Assembly (NCBI GenBank): GCA_003149555.1
Contig: QCWE01000014.1
Coordinates: 1 to 9,749, forward strand
Origin: Candidatus Aquiluna sp. XM-24bin5
GTDB taxonomy: Bacteria > Actinomycetota > Actinomycetia > Actinomycetales > Microbacteriaceae
Reading direction: 5' to 3'
Length of the DNA stretch: 9,749 nucleotides
The notes under the pieces are model-generated. The model saw only the letters and a list, made by a program, of their open reading frames with translations, had not been told where the DNA came from and searched no databases. Positions 1 to 6,800 of the stretch are shown here, one piece after another. Made by a program: the position numbers and the translations under genes. Every line of letters starts with the position of its first letter. Position 1 is the first letter of the stretch.

Positions 1-55
1 CAATATGCAGAGGTCTTTATGATGCATAAGCTTCACAAGTGTCTCAAAAACCCTC

Positions 56-99
56 AAGGAGCCTGGGGGCGAGCTGGTGGAAGGACTACGAGGCTTTTT
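56..99 (+). terminator. possible weak intrinsic terminator near the window start
   Basis: Bases 56-64 can pair with 91-99 (nine pairs including two G-U), closing a 26-base loop. The 3' arm ends in five T (95-99). This resembles a terminator for something entering from the left, or the first helix of the structured region that follows. The long loop and the T-run lying inside the stem make it weak evidence. Confidence 0.2.
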
Positions 100-132
100 A
101 TCCAGGTTGTTGCGCGGCTCGGTTAAAGGAGC

Positions 133-308
133 GGCAGAACGTGAGACTTGGGGGCACCCACGTTCTGCCTACAGGGTATATCACCGGACGGGTGAGAAAG
201 ACTGACCCTGCCTACGGCAGTTAGGATGTACTTCCCCAGAATGTCCATACCATTGCAGCGACTACAGTTTGCGCGGCCGTCCAGAGCTGCCCAGGCTGAG
301 CCGCTTTT
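133..308 (+). ncRNA. candidate structured non-coding RNA
   Basis: No reading frame here looks coding, but the + strand folds repeatedly. An 11-bp perfect stem pairs 133-143 with 159-169 (GGCAGAACGTG / CACGTTCTGCC). CAGGGT 172-177 pairs with ACCCTG 205-210 and encloses TCACC 181-185 / GGTGA 191-195. CTGCC 208-212 can pair with GGCAG 216-220, competing at base 208 and for neighbouring bases. GCGGC 273-277 pairs with GCCGC 300-304 and is followed by TTTT at 305-308, a terminator-like end. It matches no RNA family I can recognise: RNase P, tmRNA, SRP RNA, cobalamin riboswitch and group II intron domain V signatures were considered and not found. Its position just upstream of a TnpB/Cas12-like gene makes a guide-type RNA conceivable, but that is inference. 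Strand and ends are guesses. Confidence 0.3.
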
Positions 309-322
309 GCTCGCAAATATGG

Positions 323-376
323 GCAAGCAACACTATGTCATCCCGCTGACGCTTGCTAGGCAAACGGTTACGTCAG
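323..376 (+). other. competing inverted repeats (attenuator-like) in non-coding DNA
   Basis: CTGACG 346-351 pairs with CGTCAG 371-376 and encloses TTGC 353-356 / GCAA 360-363. An alternative stem pairs GCAAGC 323-328 with GCTTGC 351-356, which would break the first fold. Mutually exclusive helices are typical of attenuators and riboswitch expression platforms, but no ligand-binding family or downstream canonical start codon is recognised. The remaining sequence from 377 to 560 holds no gene I can support. Confidence 0.2.
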
Positions 377-412
377 GCCCGTAGACCGCGTTCTGACACT
401 GTGAATTGTCGA

Positions 413-456
413 CAAAGTTGACACTTTGACAGCTGACCTTTGTAAGCATTTATCCT
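413..456 (+). promoter_or_regulatory. candidate promoter with overlapping operator-like palindrome
   Basis: Two consensus TTGACA hexamers lie in tandem at 418-423 and 426-431. Possible but poor -10 elements follow: TTTATC 449-454 (17 bp from the second) or TATCCT 451-456 (19 bp). CAAAGT 413-418 and ACTTTG 423-428 form a 6-bp inverted repeat with a 4-base centre over the first -35, as an operator would. If real, it would transcribe toward the TnpB-like frame at about 593. Confidence 0.3.
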
Positions 457-592
457 CCGCGCACGGAAGACCCGGTCTCTTCAGTCTTTGACCTCGCAAT
501 ATTTTTGAACATTTGGAACGCTTTGTTGAAAAATTCCCTGCTCCCGAACAATTCTAACTGTAACACTTTTACGTAGCAGTCTGAGACTAAGC

Positions 593-1558
593 ATTTGGCG
601 TACGGCAAGGGAAAAACCAAAGCCCAAGTTCCGCGAAATACGCATCAAGGGCGCCAAGGTCGCGCTTAAGAACGCGCTGGAGAGCGTTGGTTCTCGTCTT
701 CAAGACGATCACCCAGCACGCCATCACATCGCTCTTGCATCCCACACGGCACGTGGTCCTGCTATTGATCTGGATATCAATCTGGAACGATCTGTTGCGC
801 GGGATATCCATGAGCATCAGGACAACGATCGCCCAGTCCGCCTGAGTGGTCTCGCGATTGAGCTGGGGCCTGAGACAGTACAGGTCCGCGGTGTTCTGGC
901 ACGAGCAAAAGCTGAAGATGATCTGTCACAAATCACCCATGTTGTGGCGGAAGATTTTGGCGTTGTGAACACATCGAGCCTGGTGGTCTTGAAGCTTCCA
1001 AAACCGGTTGATCCTGCGTCCCTTCCTGACACGAGGATGACAAAATCCAAAGCGGAGAAATATCTTCGTTCTCACGTGTCGGGTGAGGAGATTGAGATTG
1101 TTGAAAGCTTACAGCTTTCCGGCCGCAACTTCCTTGCCCGCATTAACGCATTGGCGGGCAAGATCGATCGCCTCCGCTCAGAAATTGATCTGGGCTATAA
1201 CCGTCTGTCGCGCTTGCGACGCGAAATCAACATCCTCCTGCGTCATGATCATGACGCATTTGTGGATGAGGCTTTGGCGGGCGTGCCGAGCGAGCTGAAT
1301 GAGGTGGACGCAAAGCGCCTGACCTCGATGCATGTCCGGTTTTTCCGGCTTTTTGCCGCTATCGGAAAGCTTAAGGAGCGTCGTCGCGGCATTTACCGCA
1401 CGATTGCAGGCTTGAAAAAGAGCTGGTTTGGATACGTGTCCAATATCCGCATGCGCCTGGCGCAGAAATATGACGCAATGGTGGTAAGTGAGAAGCTCGA
1501 TTACGTCACCATTCCCATCGACGATGTCGGCTACAAAGGTCGGACGTTCAACCCATGA
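593..1558 (+). CDS. TnpB/Cas12-like RuvC nuclease relative, N-terminal part (split gene)
   Basis: The frame is open from 530 and looks coding from about 600. The only canonical start is GTG 944, with no Shine-Dalgarno site and just before the first catalytic motif. I therefore place the 5' end at ATT 593, tentatively (321 aa). From 593, residues 1-117 resemble a short WED-type region. The RuvC-I motif is EDFG followed by VVN (Asp121, base 953), matching the GIDLG motif of TnpB. A helical, charged segment follows (about residues 180-220, bases 1133-1240). RuvC-II is VVSEKL with Glu300 (base 1490), preceded by the LAQKYD segment typical of TnpB. The Asp-Glu spacing is about 179 residues, roughly twice that of ISDra2 TnpB and closer to Cas12-like inserts. 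The frame ends in TGA overlapping the ATG of the next ORF, which carries RuvC-III. No cysteine occurs. It could be a decayed insertion-sequence gene, or a domesticated RNA-guided protein made as two chains or by frameshift. Family assignment is by motif reading only. Confidence 0.6.
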   Translation: MWRTAREKPKPKFREIRIKGAKVALKNALESVGSRLQDDHPARHHIALASHTARGPAIDLDINLERSVARDIHEHQDNDRPVRLSGLAIELGPETVQVRGVLARAKAEDDLSQITHVVAEDFGVVNTSSLVVLKLPKPVDPASLPDTRMTKSKAEKYLRSHVSGEEIEIVESLQLSGRNFLARINALAGKIDRLRSEIDLGYNRLSRLRREINILLRHDHDAFVDEALAGVPSELNEVDAKRLTSMHVRFFRLFAAIGKLKERRRGIYRTIAGLKKSWFGYVSNIRMRLAQKYDAMVVSEKLDYVTIPIDDVGYKGRTFNP

Positions 1559-1836
1559 GCAACAATGGCGCGCGATCGCAGTATACATCTCGCGCTGACG
1601 ACAAATTGGCTTGGAAAGGACACCCGCAGATCAAAATACCCAGCGTCTTCACCAGCAGCACGGACTGGCGCCACGGCCTTGTCGATAAGGCACAGCGACG
1701 TGGACCACTCTTCAAGTCTGCAGCAGATGGAAAGACCTGGGATGCCGATATGCACGGCGCTGAGATGATCGGGCGCTGGCTCTTTCTCAAGCCCAAAGAA
1801 ACAGCCAGTCAGGCGGTAAGCCTGGCTGCTGAGTGA
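1555..1836 (+). CDS. TnpB/Cas12-like protein, C-terminal RuvC-III part (split gene)
   Basis: This 93-aa ORF starts at the ATG of an ATGA overlap with the upstream ORF, in the -1 frame relative to it. There is no good ribosome-binding site (only AAAGG about 15 bases upstream), so translation would depend on coupling or frameshifting. Residues 28-72 align by eye with the TnpB C-terminus: IPSVFTSS corresponds to the 'P-x-x-TS-x-x-C' strand and WDADMHGAEMI to 'DADxNAAxNI', keeping the catalytic Asp65 (base 1747). The zinc-ribbon CxxC pairs are replaced (T-D-W-R-H-G and F-K-S-A-A-D-G), and the ORF has no cysteine at all. If joined to the previous ORF, the Glu-to-Asp spacing is about 86 residues, close to the 83 of ISDra2 TnpB, so nothing is missing at the junction. 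This points to one ancestral protein cut by a single-base change, or to a genuine two-chain enzyme. Confidence 0.6.
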   Translation: MSNNGARSQYTSRADDKLAWKGHPQIKIPSVFTSSTDWRHGLVDKAQRRGPLFKSAADGKTWDADMHGAEMIGRWLFLKPKETASQAVSLAAE

Positions 1837-1848
1837 CAAATGTTTCAA

Positions 1849-1885
1849 ATCCCCGCCAGATGGCTCAATGCCAGCTTGCGGGGAT
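1849..1885 (+). other. strong hairpin just downstream of the TnpB-like gene
   Basis: ATCCCCGC 1849-1856 pairs perfectly with GCGGGGAT 1878-1885. A symmetric 4x4 internal loop separates this stem from an upper stem TGGC 1861-1864 / GCCA 1870-1873 with a 5-base loop. There is no T-run, so it is not a standard intrinsic terminator. A weaker helix, CTCC 1894-1897 / GGAG 1907-1910, follows. It begins 13 bases after the stop. In IS200/IS605 elements the omega RNA comes from the 3' end of tnpB plus the right end, so this may be such a scaffold or a remnant of the element's end. That role is inference. Confidence 0.4.
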
Positions 1886-1982
1886 GGCAGAAGCTCCTTC
1901 CTTCAGGGAGGCATAGTTCACTAACCTCTTATTGGTACCGTAAGTTACTAGATAGATAACGGATAGCTACCTAGTACCTTAT

Positions 1983-1998
1983 GATATCTATAGATATC
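1983..1998. repeat. 16-bp perfect palindrome
   Basis: GATATCTATAGATATC is a perfect palindrome at the left edge of the centromere-like block, with two GATATC arms around TATA. Further GATATC copies occur singly at 2447-2452 and, as AGATATC, at 2368-2374. It is probably a protein-binding site, either a variant of the GATAGCTATC site or a separate one. Confidence 0.5.
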
Positions 1999-2050
1999 TG
2001 ATGTGCTTGGTGTTTTTGTGGTACTAACATGGTAACAGCTGGTAGCTTGA

Positions 2051-2110
2051 TGGTAATGGTAATGGTAATGGTAATGGTAATGGTAATGGTAATGGTAATG
2101 GTAATGGTAA
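2051..2110. repeat. ten perfect tandem copies of hexamer TGGTAA
   Basis: Ten uninterrupted TGGTAA units fill 2051-2110, followed by decaying copies (TGGTTG, TGGTTTGGTT), with one isolated TGGTAA at 2030-2035. The strand asymmetry is marked: G/T-rich on the + strand. It is too short-period for a CRISPR array. It may be a DNA-unwinding or spacer element of the origin/centromere region, or simply a slippage-prone microsatellite. Confidence 0.9.
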
Positions 2111-2258
2111 TGGTTGTGGTTTGGTTGGGCGGGTTTGTAGCTGCATTATTCAGCAAGAGGTTCATATAGATGTGTGAGCATTGCTCTTACAAGCAAATAG
2201 ATAGCGAGTAGCTACGTGATAGCTATCATTAATAAATGACATATGATGTTTGTCTGTG

Positions 2259-2294
2259 TAGATAGCTAGCTACTATCTAGTAGCTAGCTATCTA
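2259..2294. repeat. 36-bp near-perfect palindrome in the centromere block
   Basis: TAGATAGCTAGCTACTA (2259-2275) is repeated as its exact reverse complement at 2278-2294, with only TC between. Each 17-bp arm contains a GATAGCTA-type site and a GCTAGC core, so two or more RHH dimers could bind symmetrically. This is the most ordered element in the block and a good candidate for the core centromere site. Confidence 0.85.
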
Positions 2295-2455
2295 GTAAAA
2301 GGCTATCAAGTAGCTATCAAAAAATAGCTAATTAGTAGCTACTAGATATTGTCTAGATGCATGATCGAGATATCGCTGACATATGGCTTGTTTTTGCCAA
2401 GCTAGTCATTTTTCTGCAGCTTTAACAATTTAACCGATAGCTATATGATATCTTG

Positions 2456-2484
2456 TTGATAAATGGATAGCTATCAGATACCTT
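2456..2484 (+). promoter_or_regulatory. candidate parA promoter with operator in the spacer
   Basis: TTGATA 2456-2461 and TACCTT 2479-2484 are 17 bp apart, an acceptable but not strong sigma-70 promoter. The full palindrome GATAGCTATC (2466-2475) lies inside the spacer, so a protein bound to the centromere motif would block transcription. This suggests autoregulation of the partition operon by its RHH product, as is common for type Ib systems. Promoter strength is inferred. Confidence 0.45.
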
Positions 2485-2506
2485 TGTGTAAAACTTGAGG
2501 TGTCGT

Positions 2507-3214
2507 ATGCCAGTAATAGCATTTGCCAACCCAAAGGGTGGCGCAGGGAAGACAACAAGCGCATTGCTGCTTGCCACGGAGTTGGCGGAAAAAGGGGCTT
2601 CCGTAACGCTCTTGGATGCAGACCCAGAAAAGTGGATTTCGCAGTGGGCATCCTTGCCTGGAAAATCGGAAAAAATCACTGTTCTTGGCGATGTTACCGA
2701 AGACTCGATTGTTGAGCAGATTGATGAGGCAGCGAGGGTCACTCAGTTTGTTGTCGTTGATCTTGAAGGTACTGCGAGCCTGATGGTCGCTAATGCTATT
2801 GGTATGGCGGACATGGTGATAATCCCCACGCAGGGGTCGTCTATGGATGCGCGAGGGGCGGCAAAAACAATCAGGCTAATCCGAAACCAAGAGCGAATGG
2901 CGCGACGAAAGATTGCGCACGCAGTTCTTTTAACGCGCGCGAGCGCTGCTGTAACGTCTAGGTCGATGCGTAACGTGCAAGAGCAGTTAGAGGAGTCAGG
3001 CATCCCGGTTTTTGCGGTCTCGATTATTGAGAGGGCTGCTTTCCGAGACTTGTTTGACTACGGAGGGACGTTGTCGGAACTGGACCCGCGCAAAGTAAAT
3101 AATGTTGAAAATGCTGTGCAAAATGCGCGTGCCTTTGTGGGAGAGGTTCTCTCACGGTTGAAGGAACTGCAGGATGCAGAGGATGTTGAGCGTGAGCGGA
3201 GGGCAACGGCATGA
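2507..3214 (+). CDS. parA: ParA-family partition ATPase (VirC1/ParA-like)
   Basis: This 235-aa protein has the layout of a small type Ib ParA without an N-terminal DNA-binding domain. The deviant Walker A motif KGGAGKTT is at residues 10-17, with the signature lysine at 10 and catalytic-loop Lys15. The switch I-like LLDADPE is at 35-41 (Asp37, Asp39). Walker B VVVDLEG is at 82-88 (Asp85), followed by [14 protein letters not shown], typical of the VirC1/ParA group. The family forms ATP-dependent dimers on the nucleoid that move plasmid cargo bound by a centromere-binding partner. ATG 2507 is chosen because GAGG (2497-2500) sits six bases upstream; a TTG at 2495 is in frame but would overlap that site. 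It lies directly downstream of the repeat block, and its TGA overlaps the next start (ATGA), so the two genes are an operon. No key residue is missing. Confidence 0.93.
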   Translation: MPVIAFANPKGGAGKTTSALLLATELAEKGASVTLLDADPEKWISQWASLPGKSEKITVLGDVTEDSIVEQIDEAARVTQFVVVDLEGTASLMVANAIGMADMVIIPTQGSSMDARGAAKTIRLIRNQERMARRKIAHAVLLTRASAAVTSRSMRNVQEQLEESGIPVFAVSIIERAAFRDLFDYGGTLSELDPRKVNNVENAVQNARAFVGEVLSRLKELQDAEDVERERRATA

Positions 3215-3585
3215 CGAACGAGCGACCAAAATTAGGTTTCGCAGAAGAGCTTGAAAATTTTGATCCCTCTCGTTGGGCGCCATCCTCGGAGGTGCGGAAA
3301 ACTGTGGCCCCAGTTGAGCAGGCTGCTTCACTGGCTGAAGCCTCTGGTTTCCGTAGTCGTGAACCAAAATTTGCGCCTGCACCGCCTGAGCCTCGTCCAC
3401 AACGTCGGCGGCGGACGGGTCGCAACACGCAGTTCAATATCAAGGCGGACCCAATGGTTATTGAGCGGTTTGTTAAGATCGCGGATGATCAGGGTTGGGT
3501 GTTTGGTGAGGCTTTGGAGCATGCGGTTGCGTTGTTAGAGCAACGCTATGGCCGTGGTGAGAGCGTTCCTGTGCTGGAGGATTGA
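3211..3585 (+). CDS. ribbon-helix-helix centromere-binding / partition adaptor protein
   Basis: This 124-aa protein overlaps parA by ATGA and has a strong ribosome-binding site, GGAGGG (3198-3203), seven bases upstream. Residues 1-65 are probably disordered, with an [10 protein letters not shown] segment near the start and an Arg-rich stretch ([11 protein letters not shown]) before the fold. The C-terminal part (about residues 70-115) begins TQFNIKADP, a beta-strand as in ribbon-helix-helix DNA-binding proteins, and continues with two helices ([14 protein letters not shown] and [16 protein letters not shown]). Size, order and context match ParG-like proteins and the alphaproteobacterial 'stability/partitioning determinant' family. 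The expected role is to bind the upstream repeat sites as a dimer, stimulate ParA through the flexible N-terminus and repress the operon. The ParA-interacting residues cannot be assigned from sequence alone. Confidence 0.82.
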   Translation: MTNERPKLGFAEELENFDPSRWAPSSEVRKTVAPVEQAASLAEASGFRSREPKFAPAPPEPRPQRRRRTGRNTQFNIKADPMVIERFVKIADDQGWVFGEALEHAVALLEQRYGRGESVPVLED

Positions 3586-3609
3586 CTTGCCAAAGTCATT
3601 GTATTTTAA
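3582..3609 (+). promoter_or_regulatory. candidate promoter for a downstream small RNA
   Basis: TTGACT 3582-3587 and TTTTAA 3604-3609 are 16 bp apart, overlapping the stop codon of the RHH gene. A start near 3616 would coincide with the beginning of the folded segment at 3619. GACTT 3584-3588 and AAGTC 3593-3597 form an inverted repeat over it. Evidence is by consensus matching only. Confidence 0.25.
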
Positions 3610-3618
3610 GGAAGTTCT

Positions 3619-3714
3619 ACAAAGGGACTAGCTCTACACTCTTGCGGCTCGTGTTCCTTGCAGGCCGCAACCTTTGTAAAACTGAGCCACGCCTCAATCG
3701 GCGTGGTTTTTTTT
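3619..3714 (+). ncRNA. candidate small RNA or structured 3' UTR of the partition operon
   Basis: ACAAAGG 3619-3625 pairs with CCTTTGT 3671-3677, and inside it TTGCGGC 3642-3648 pairs with GCCGCAA 3664-3670. The two 3' arms are contiguous, so the helices can stack. An intrinsic terminator follows immediately (3687-3714). A possible promoter upstream (3582-3609) would start at the right place. The 59-base outer fold looks superficially like a 7-bp tRNA acceptor, but it is too short and lacks D- and T-loop signatures. A plasmid regulatory RNA or a stabilising 3' UTR are both possible. Confidence 0.35.
3687..3714 (+). terminator. strong intrinsic terminator after the partition operon
   Basis: CCACGCC 3687-3693 pairs with GGCGTGG 3700-3706 around a 6-base loop, followed by eight T (3707-3714). 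This is a textbook rho-independent terminator on the + strand. It separates the partition operon, and any small RNA after it, from the giant gene downstream. Confidence 0.9.
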
Positions 3715-3761
3715 GGCTTCAAGGCGGGCAAAGTTTTTAGGCGAGACCCAAAAAGTGCTTT

Positions 3762-3840
3762 GAAAACGTGGGTTTTCTTTGGGGCGGTGTCAGGGTGTTT
3801 TCCCTAGACATGTCACTTTGATAGAGACTAGTGTTTAGGG
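3762..3840 (+). promoter_or_regulatory. inverted repeats in the leader of the giant gene
   Basis: GAAAAC 3762-3767 pairs with GTTTTC 3772-3777 around GTGG. CCCTAGACA 3802-3810 pairs with TGTTTAGGG 3832-3840 (nine pairs, one G-U), with a short inner GTC/GAC helix (3812-3814 / 3826-3828). TTGATA at 3818-3823 lies in the second loop but has no matching -10 at normal spacing. The second repeat is a possible operator or 5' UTR hairpin 26 bases before the start codon. No promoter could be fixed in 3715-3866. Confidence 0.3.
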
Positions 3841-3866
3841 GTGCACAGCTATATTTTAGGTCTATA

Positions 3867-6800
3867 ATGTCGTTTCCTTTTGAGGGCAGTTTCAAGCGCT
3901 TCTTTGGGAGCTTGGCAGGCAGTCGCGCCGTAAGGCGCGCCGCAAAGCGCAAGCAGCGACTGCTCCAGAGGCGGCATCCCGGCTACAAGTTCGAGGCGCT
4001 CGAGTCTCGTATTCTACTTGCGGCAGATCCTTTTACTTTAACCCTTACGGAACAGATCAACTCGGTTGAGATTTCAGCTAGTCCTTCGGGTTCTTCCACG
4101 TTGGTTCAGGTCACCTTTGATGGGTCAGCTTTTGCTGACGATGGTGCTGGCGGTGGGCCCACTACAGTCAGCTCGTCCATCTTAATTGATACAGCTGACA
4201 ACGATGGGTTGTTGCTTCAGGGTACGACTGGTGACGATGAGATCACGATCACATGGGTTGAATCTAACGCTGATCTTTCGAATTTCGGTGTGGAGATCGC
4301 GGGCCTTGATGGCGCTGACGCAATCACGCTTGGAACCACACCCCAATCTGGAGCTGTAGGGACTTGGGCGCTTCAATCTCTGACCGTTGCAGCTGAACAG
4401 ATCACATTGCTCGATAATACCCGGGTCGAGGCGGAGGATAATATCTGGTTCGATGCCCAGGCCACGTCAACAGGGCAAAATACTGTTCATAGCAGCGCGA
4501 TTACTCTTGCAGGTGGTCTGGTTTCCAGTGCTGGTAGTGTTGTTCTGGATGCCCTCTCCAGTTGGACTTTTGCGGGTGCAGTGCCAACCGCTGCGTTCGT
4601 GCAGAATTCTGTTATTCAAGTTCTGGGCGATGTGTGGGCTTCGACAGATATTGATATCAGCGCGGTCACTCAGGCGGCATTAACATTCGCGGAGTCTACC
4701 CAAGAATTTGCGGACCTACCAATCGCTCCTCCTGAAATTTTAATACCGGCTGGTAGTGCACAGAACGCCGGTATCGTCATTGGCCAAGACGCAGACCTGC
4801 AGGGATCAAAGATATCGCTCCTGTCAGAGGCAGACCTTAACCTGTCTGCAGAAGCAGCAGCCTCTACAGCCGATGCTACAGTTTCAGTCGATATTGATCA
4901 AATCGCGAATACCACGTTGGCATCGGGCGCCAATGTCACGGCTTCTAGCACAGCAACGGATGCTTTGGTCATTGATGCGTTGGTTGAGACCGGTGTTGAT
5001 GTCGTCATAACTTCTGGCGATCTTTCTCTATTCGATGTCATCCGGCTTGGTAGCCTCTCTGCGGTTGTTGACCTTGTCCGACATGCAGATGTGCAAATCG
5101 GTGACACGGCAGGACTGACAGCCGTTGACCTCGCTGTTGAAGACTATTCCAACACTGCGCGATGGTCAGCCGTTGATTTGCCGGCTGAAACGTTTTTGAG
5201 TTCTGACGGCGCGCAGGATCTCGTAATTGGAGATGTTGTCCGCGTTGCCAATGGGCATGGTGCCGGTGGTGACGTTGGGGCGACGTACGTATTTCTGGGT
5301 GACGCTCAGACGACCACACTTGAGGCGGCTGGAGGTGCAGCCGTAAACGCGCGTCTTGTGGATCATTCTTCGCGACCTGTGGATCGCGGCGTCAATGTTG
5401 ACATCCAATCCAGTATTTTCGGGGAGGGAACTGTTACTCTCGACGACCGAGCAGCAGTGCGTGGGCAAAATCTCCAGATTTTGGCAGATAGCCTTGATGC
5501 GATCGCCGCAGTTGAAAACTCTCAAACTGTTGAGGCACAATTTGCGTCTATCTCTTCGACTGGGTTGGTTTCTTCAGACTTGGCTGGCTTGGTGTTTGGT
5601 GCGCCGGACGGAGGTGGGCAGGCCGGGCTTTTGCGTGTTGCTGCGACAGATGCGGGTGTTTTCCGTACCGAGTCGTCTGAGTTCGTTCGAGATCCAAAAG
5701 AAGGAATGGCCACCAAGATCGAGGCGTTCGGCGCTATTAATGCCTTGGCTCGATCGGTTGATGCTCGTGTATCTGGCGGAGCGATTTCAGCAGATCGAAT
5801 AGAGGTTTCTGCGCAGGCTGTGCAACTTATCGATGCGCGTGTTGATGCGCAGGCCTTGGTCGAGCAACCTGATCTTCTTGGAACGATGGCTTTGGGGGGA
5901 AGCTATGCCATCAACCATATCTCTGGTGGTGTCACAGCGCTCCTAACCAATGTCGCGATTACTTCAGATGTGTTGTCAACAACCTCATCTGTTGATGTCG
6001 TTGCAGAAAGCGCGATGACCATCAATGCAAGGGCTGAAGCAGGTACCAAAGCGACAGGAGGTATCACAGAAGCAAAAGCGGTCGGTGGTGTCGTTGCGCT
6101 CAATATAATTGGGGCGGAGACTGCACCAACGGACCGTGTTGCCGTGGACCATACCGTGTCCAGCACCCCGGTTTCTTTGCAGCCGCGAGATGTTATCGAG
6201 ACGGAAGATGGTGAACTCTATCGGTTTATTGGCCGGGTAGGGGAAGCCAGTGTTGATCTTTCACTTGAGAATTTGGACGATACAGATCGTTGGCAGCGCA
6301 TTTATCGTCGAGATATTGATGACTTTTTATTGCTGGAGTCTTCTGAAGATGGCGCGGTTTTTGAGACGCAAGCCATTTTGTATAACGCAGATGTTGGAGC
6401 AGATGGCCAGATTACGGTCGATGCAAAAAACACAGCACTCATAAATGCCACACTCACGAACTCAGCTGTTTCACAAACGGCAGGACTTTACACCGAGCCG
6501 CTTTTAAGCGGCTCGGGCTCCAAGGCAGCAGCGATTGTTTTTGCCTCCAACGCTGTACAAGCAACAACACGCGCCACCCTTGAGCGTAGCAAAATTTATG
6601 GCTTTGGTGATGTTGCGACGCCTTCCGGGGCTGTATCAGTTTCGGCGGATGATCTGAGTGAAGTCTACAGCAACATCAAATTGGTGGCAAAATCCACGAC
6701 CGGTACTGATGGTGGTGCTGCTTATTTCACAGACTTACTGCGTCAAGATCGTGCCACATTCCGCAGCTCTGAGACATCTGTCGCGCTGGATTTTGGCGAC

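Larger units (their letters stand above)
1920..2480. repeat. putative plasmid centromere: AT-rich array of GATAGCTATC-type sites
   Basis: About 560 bases without a gene carry many copies of a short motif. Full palindromes GATAGCTATC lie at 2218-2227 and 2466-2475. Partial copies GATAGCTA or TAGCTATC lie at 1962-1969, 2261-2268, 2285-2292, 2311-2318 and 2436-2443, with shorter matches at 2301-2307 and 2324-2330. The related palindrome GTAGCTAC is at 2208-2215 and 2335-2342. Type Ib partition systems (ParF/ParG and relatives) place the centromere upstream of parA, where the RHH protein binds repeated sites, and the layout here fits that. An origin of replication within the same block is possible, but I see no DnaA box or initiator gene. 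Confidence 0.6.

Noticed and set aside
39..326. Short ORFs on both strands in the first 330 bases
   Set aside because: Composition is not protein-like, there is no ribosome-binding site, and the inverted repeats explain the region better.
1..1920. Complete IS200/IS605 insertion sequence
   Set aside because: No tnpA transposase and no convincing element ends could be identified; only the TnpB-like part and hairpins are present.
2051..2110. CRISPR-like array
   Set aside because: The period is 6 bp with no unique spacers, so it is a microsatellite. No CRISPR repeats were seen elsewhere despite the Cas12-like gene.
1971..2165. Reverse-strand ORF encoding a run of Thr-Ile repeats
   Set aside because: It is only the translation of the TGGTAA hexamer array; the flanks have no coding character.
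3619..3677. tRNA-like gene, from a 7-bp acceptor-like stem
   Set aside because: At 59 bases it is too short, has no D- or T-loop signatures and no anticodon arm in the right place.
3863..3868. Perfect TATAAT as a -10 box
   Set aside because: It overlaps the ATG of the giant gene, so a transcript from it would start inside the coding region; there is no -35 at proper spacing.
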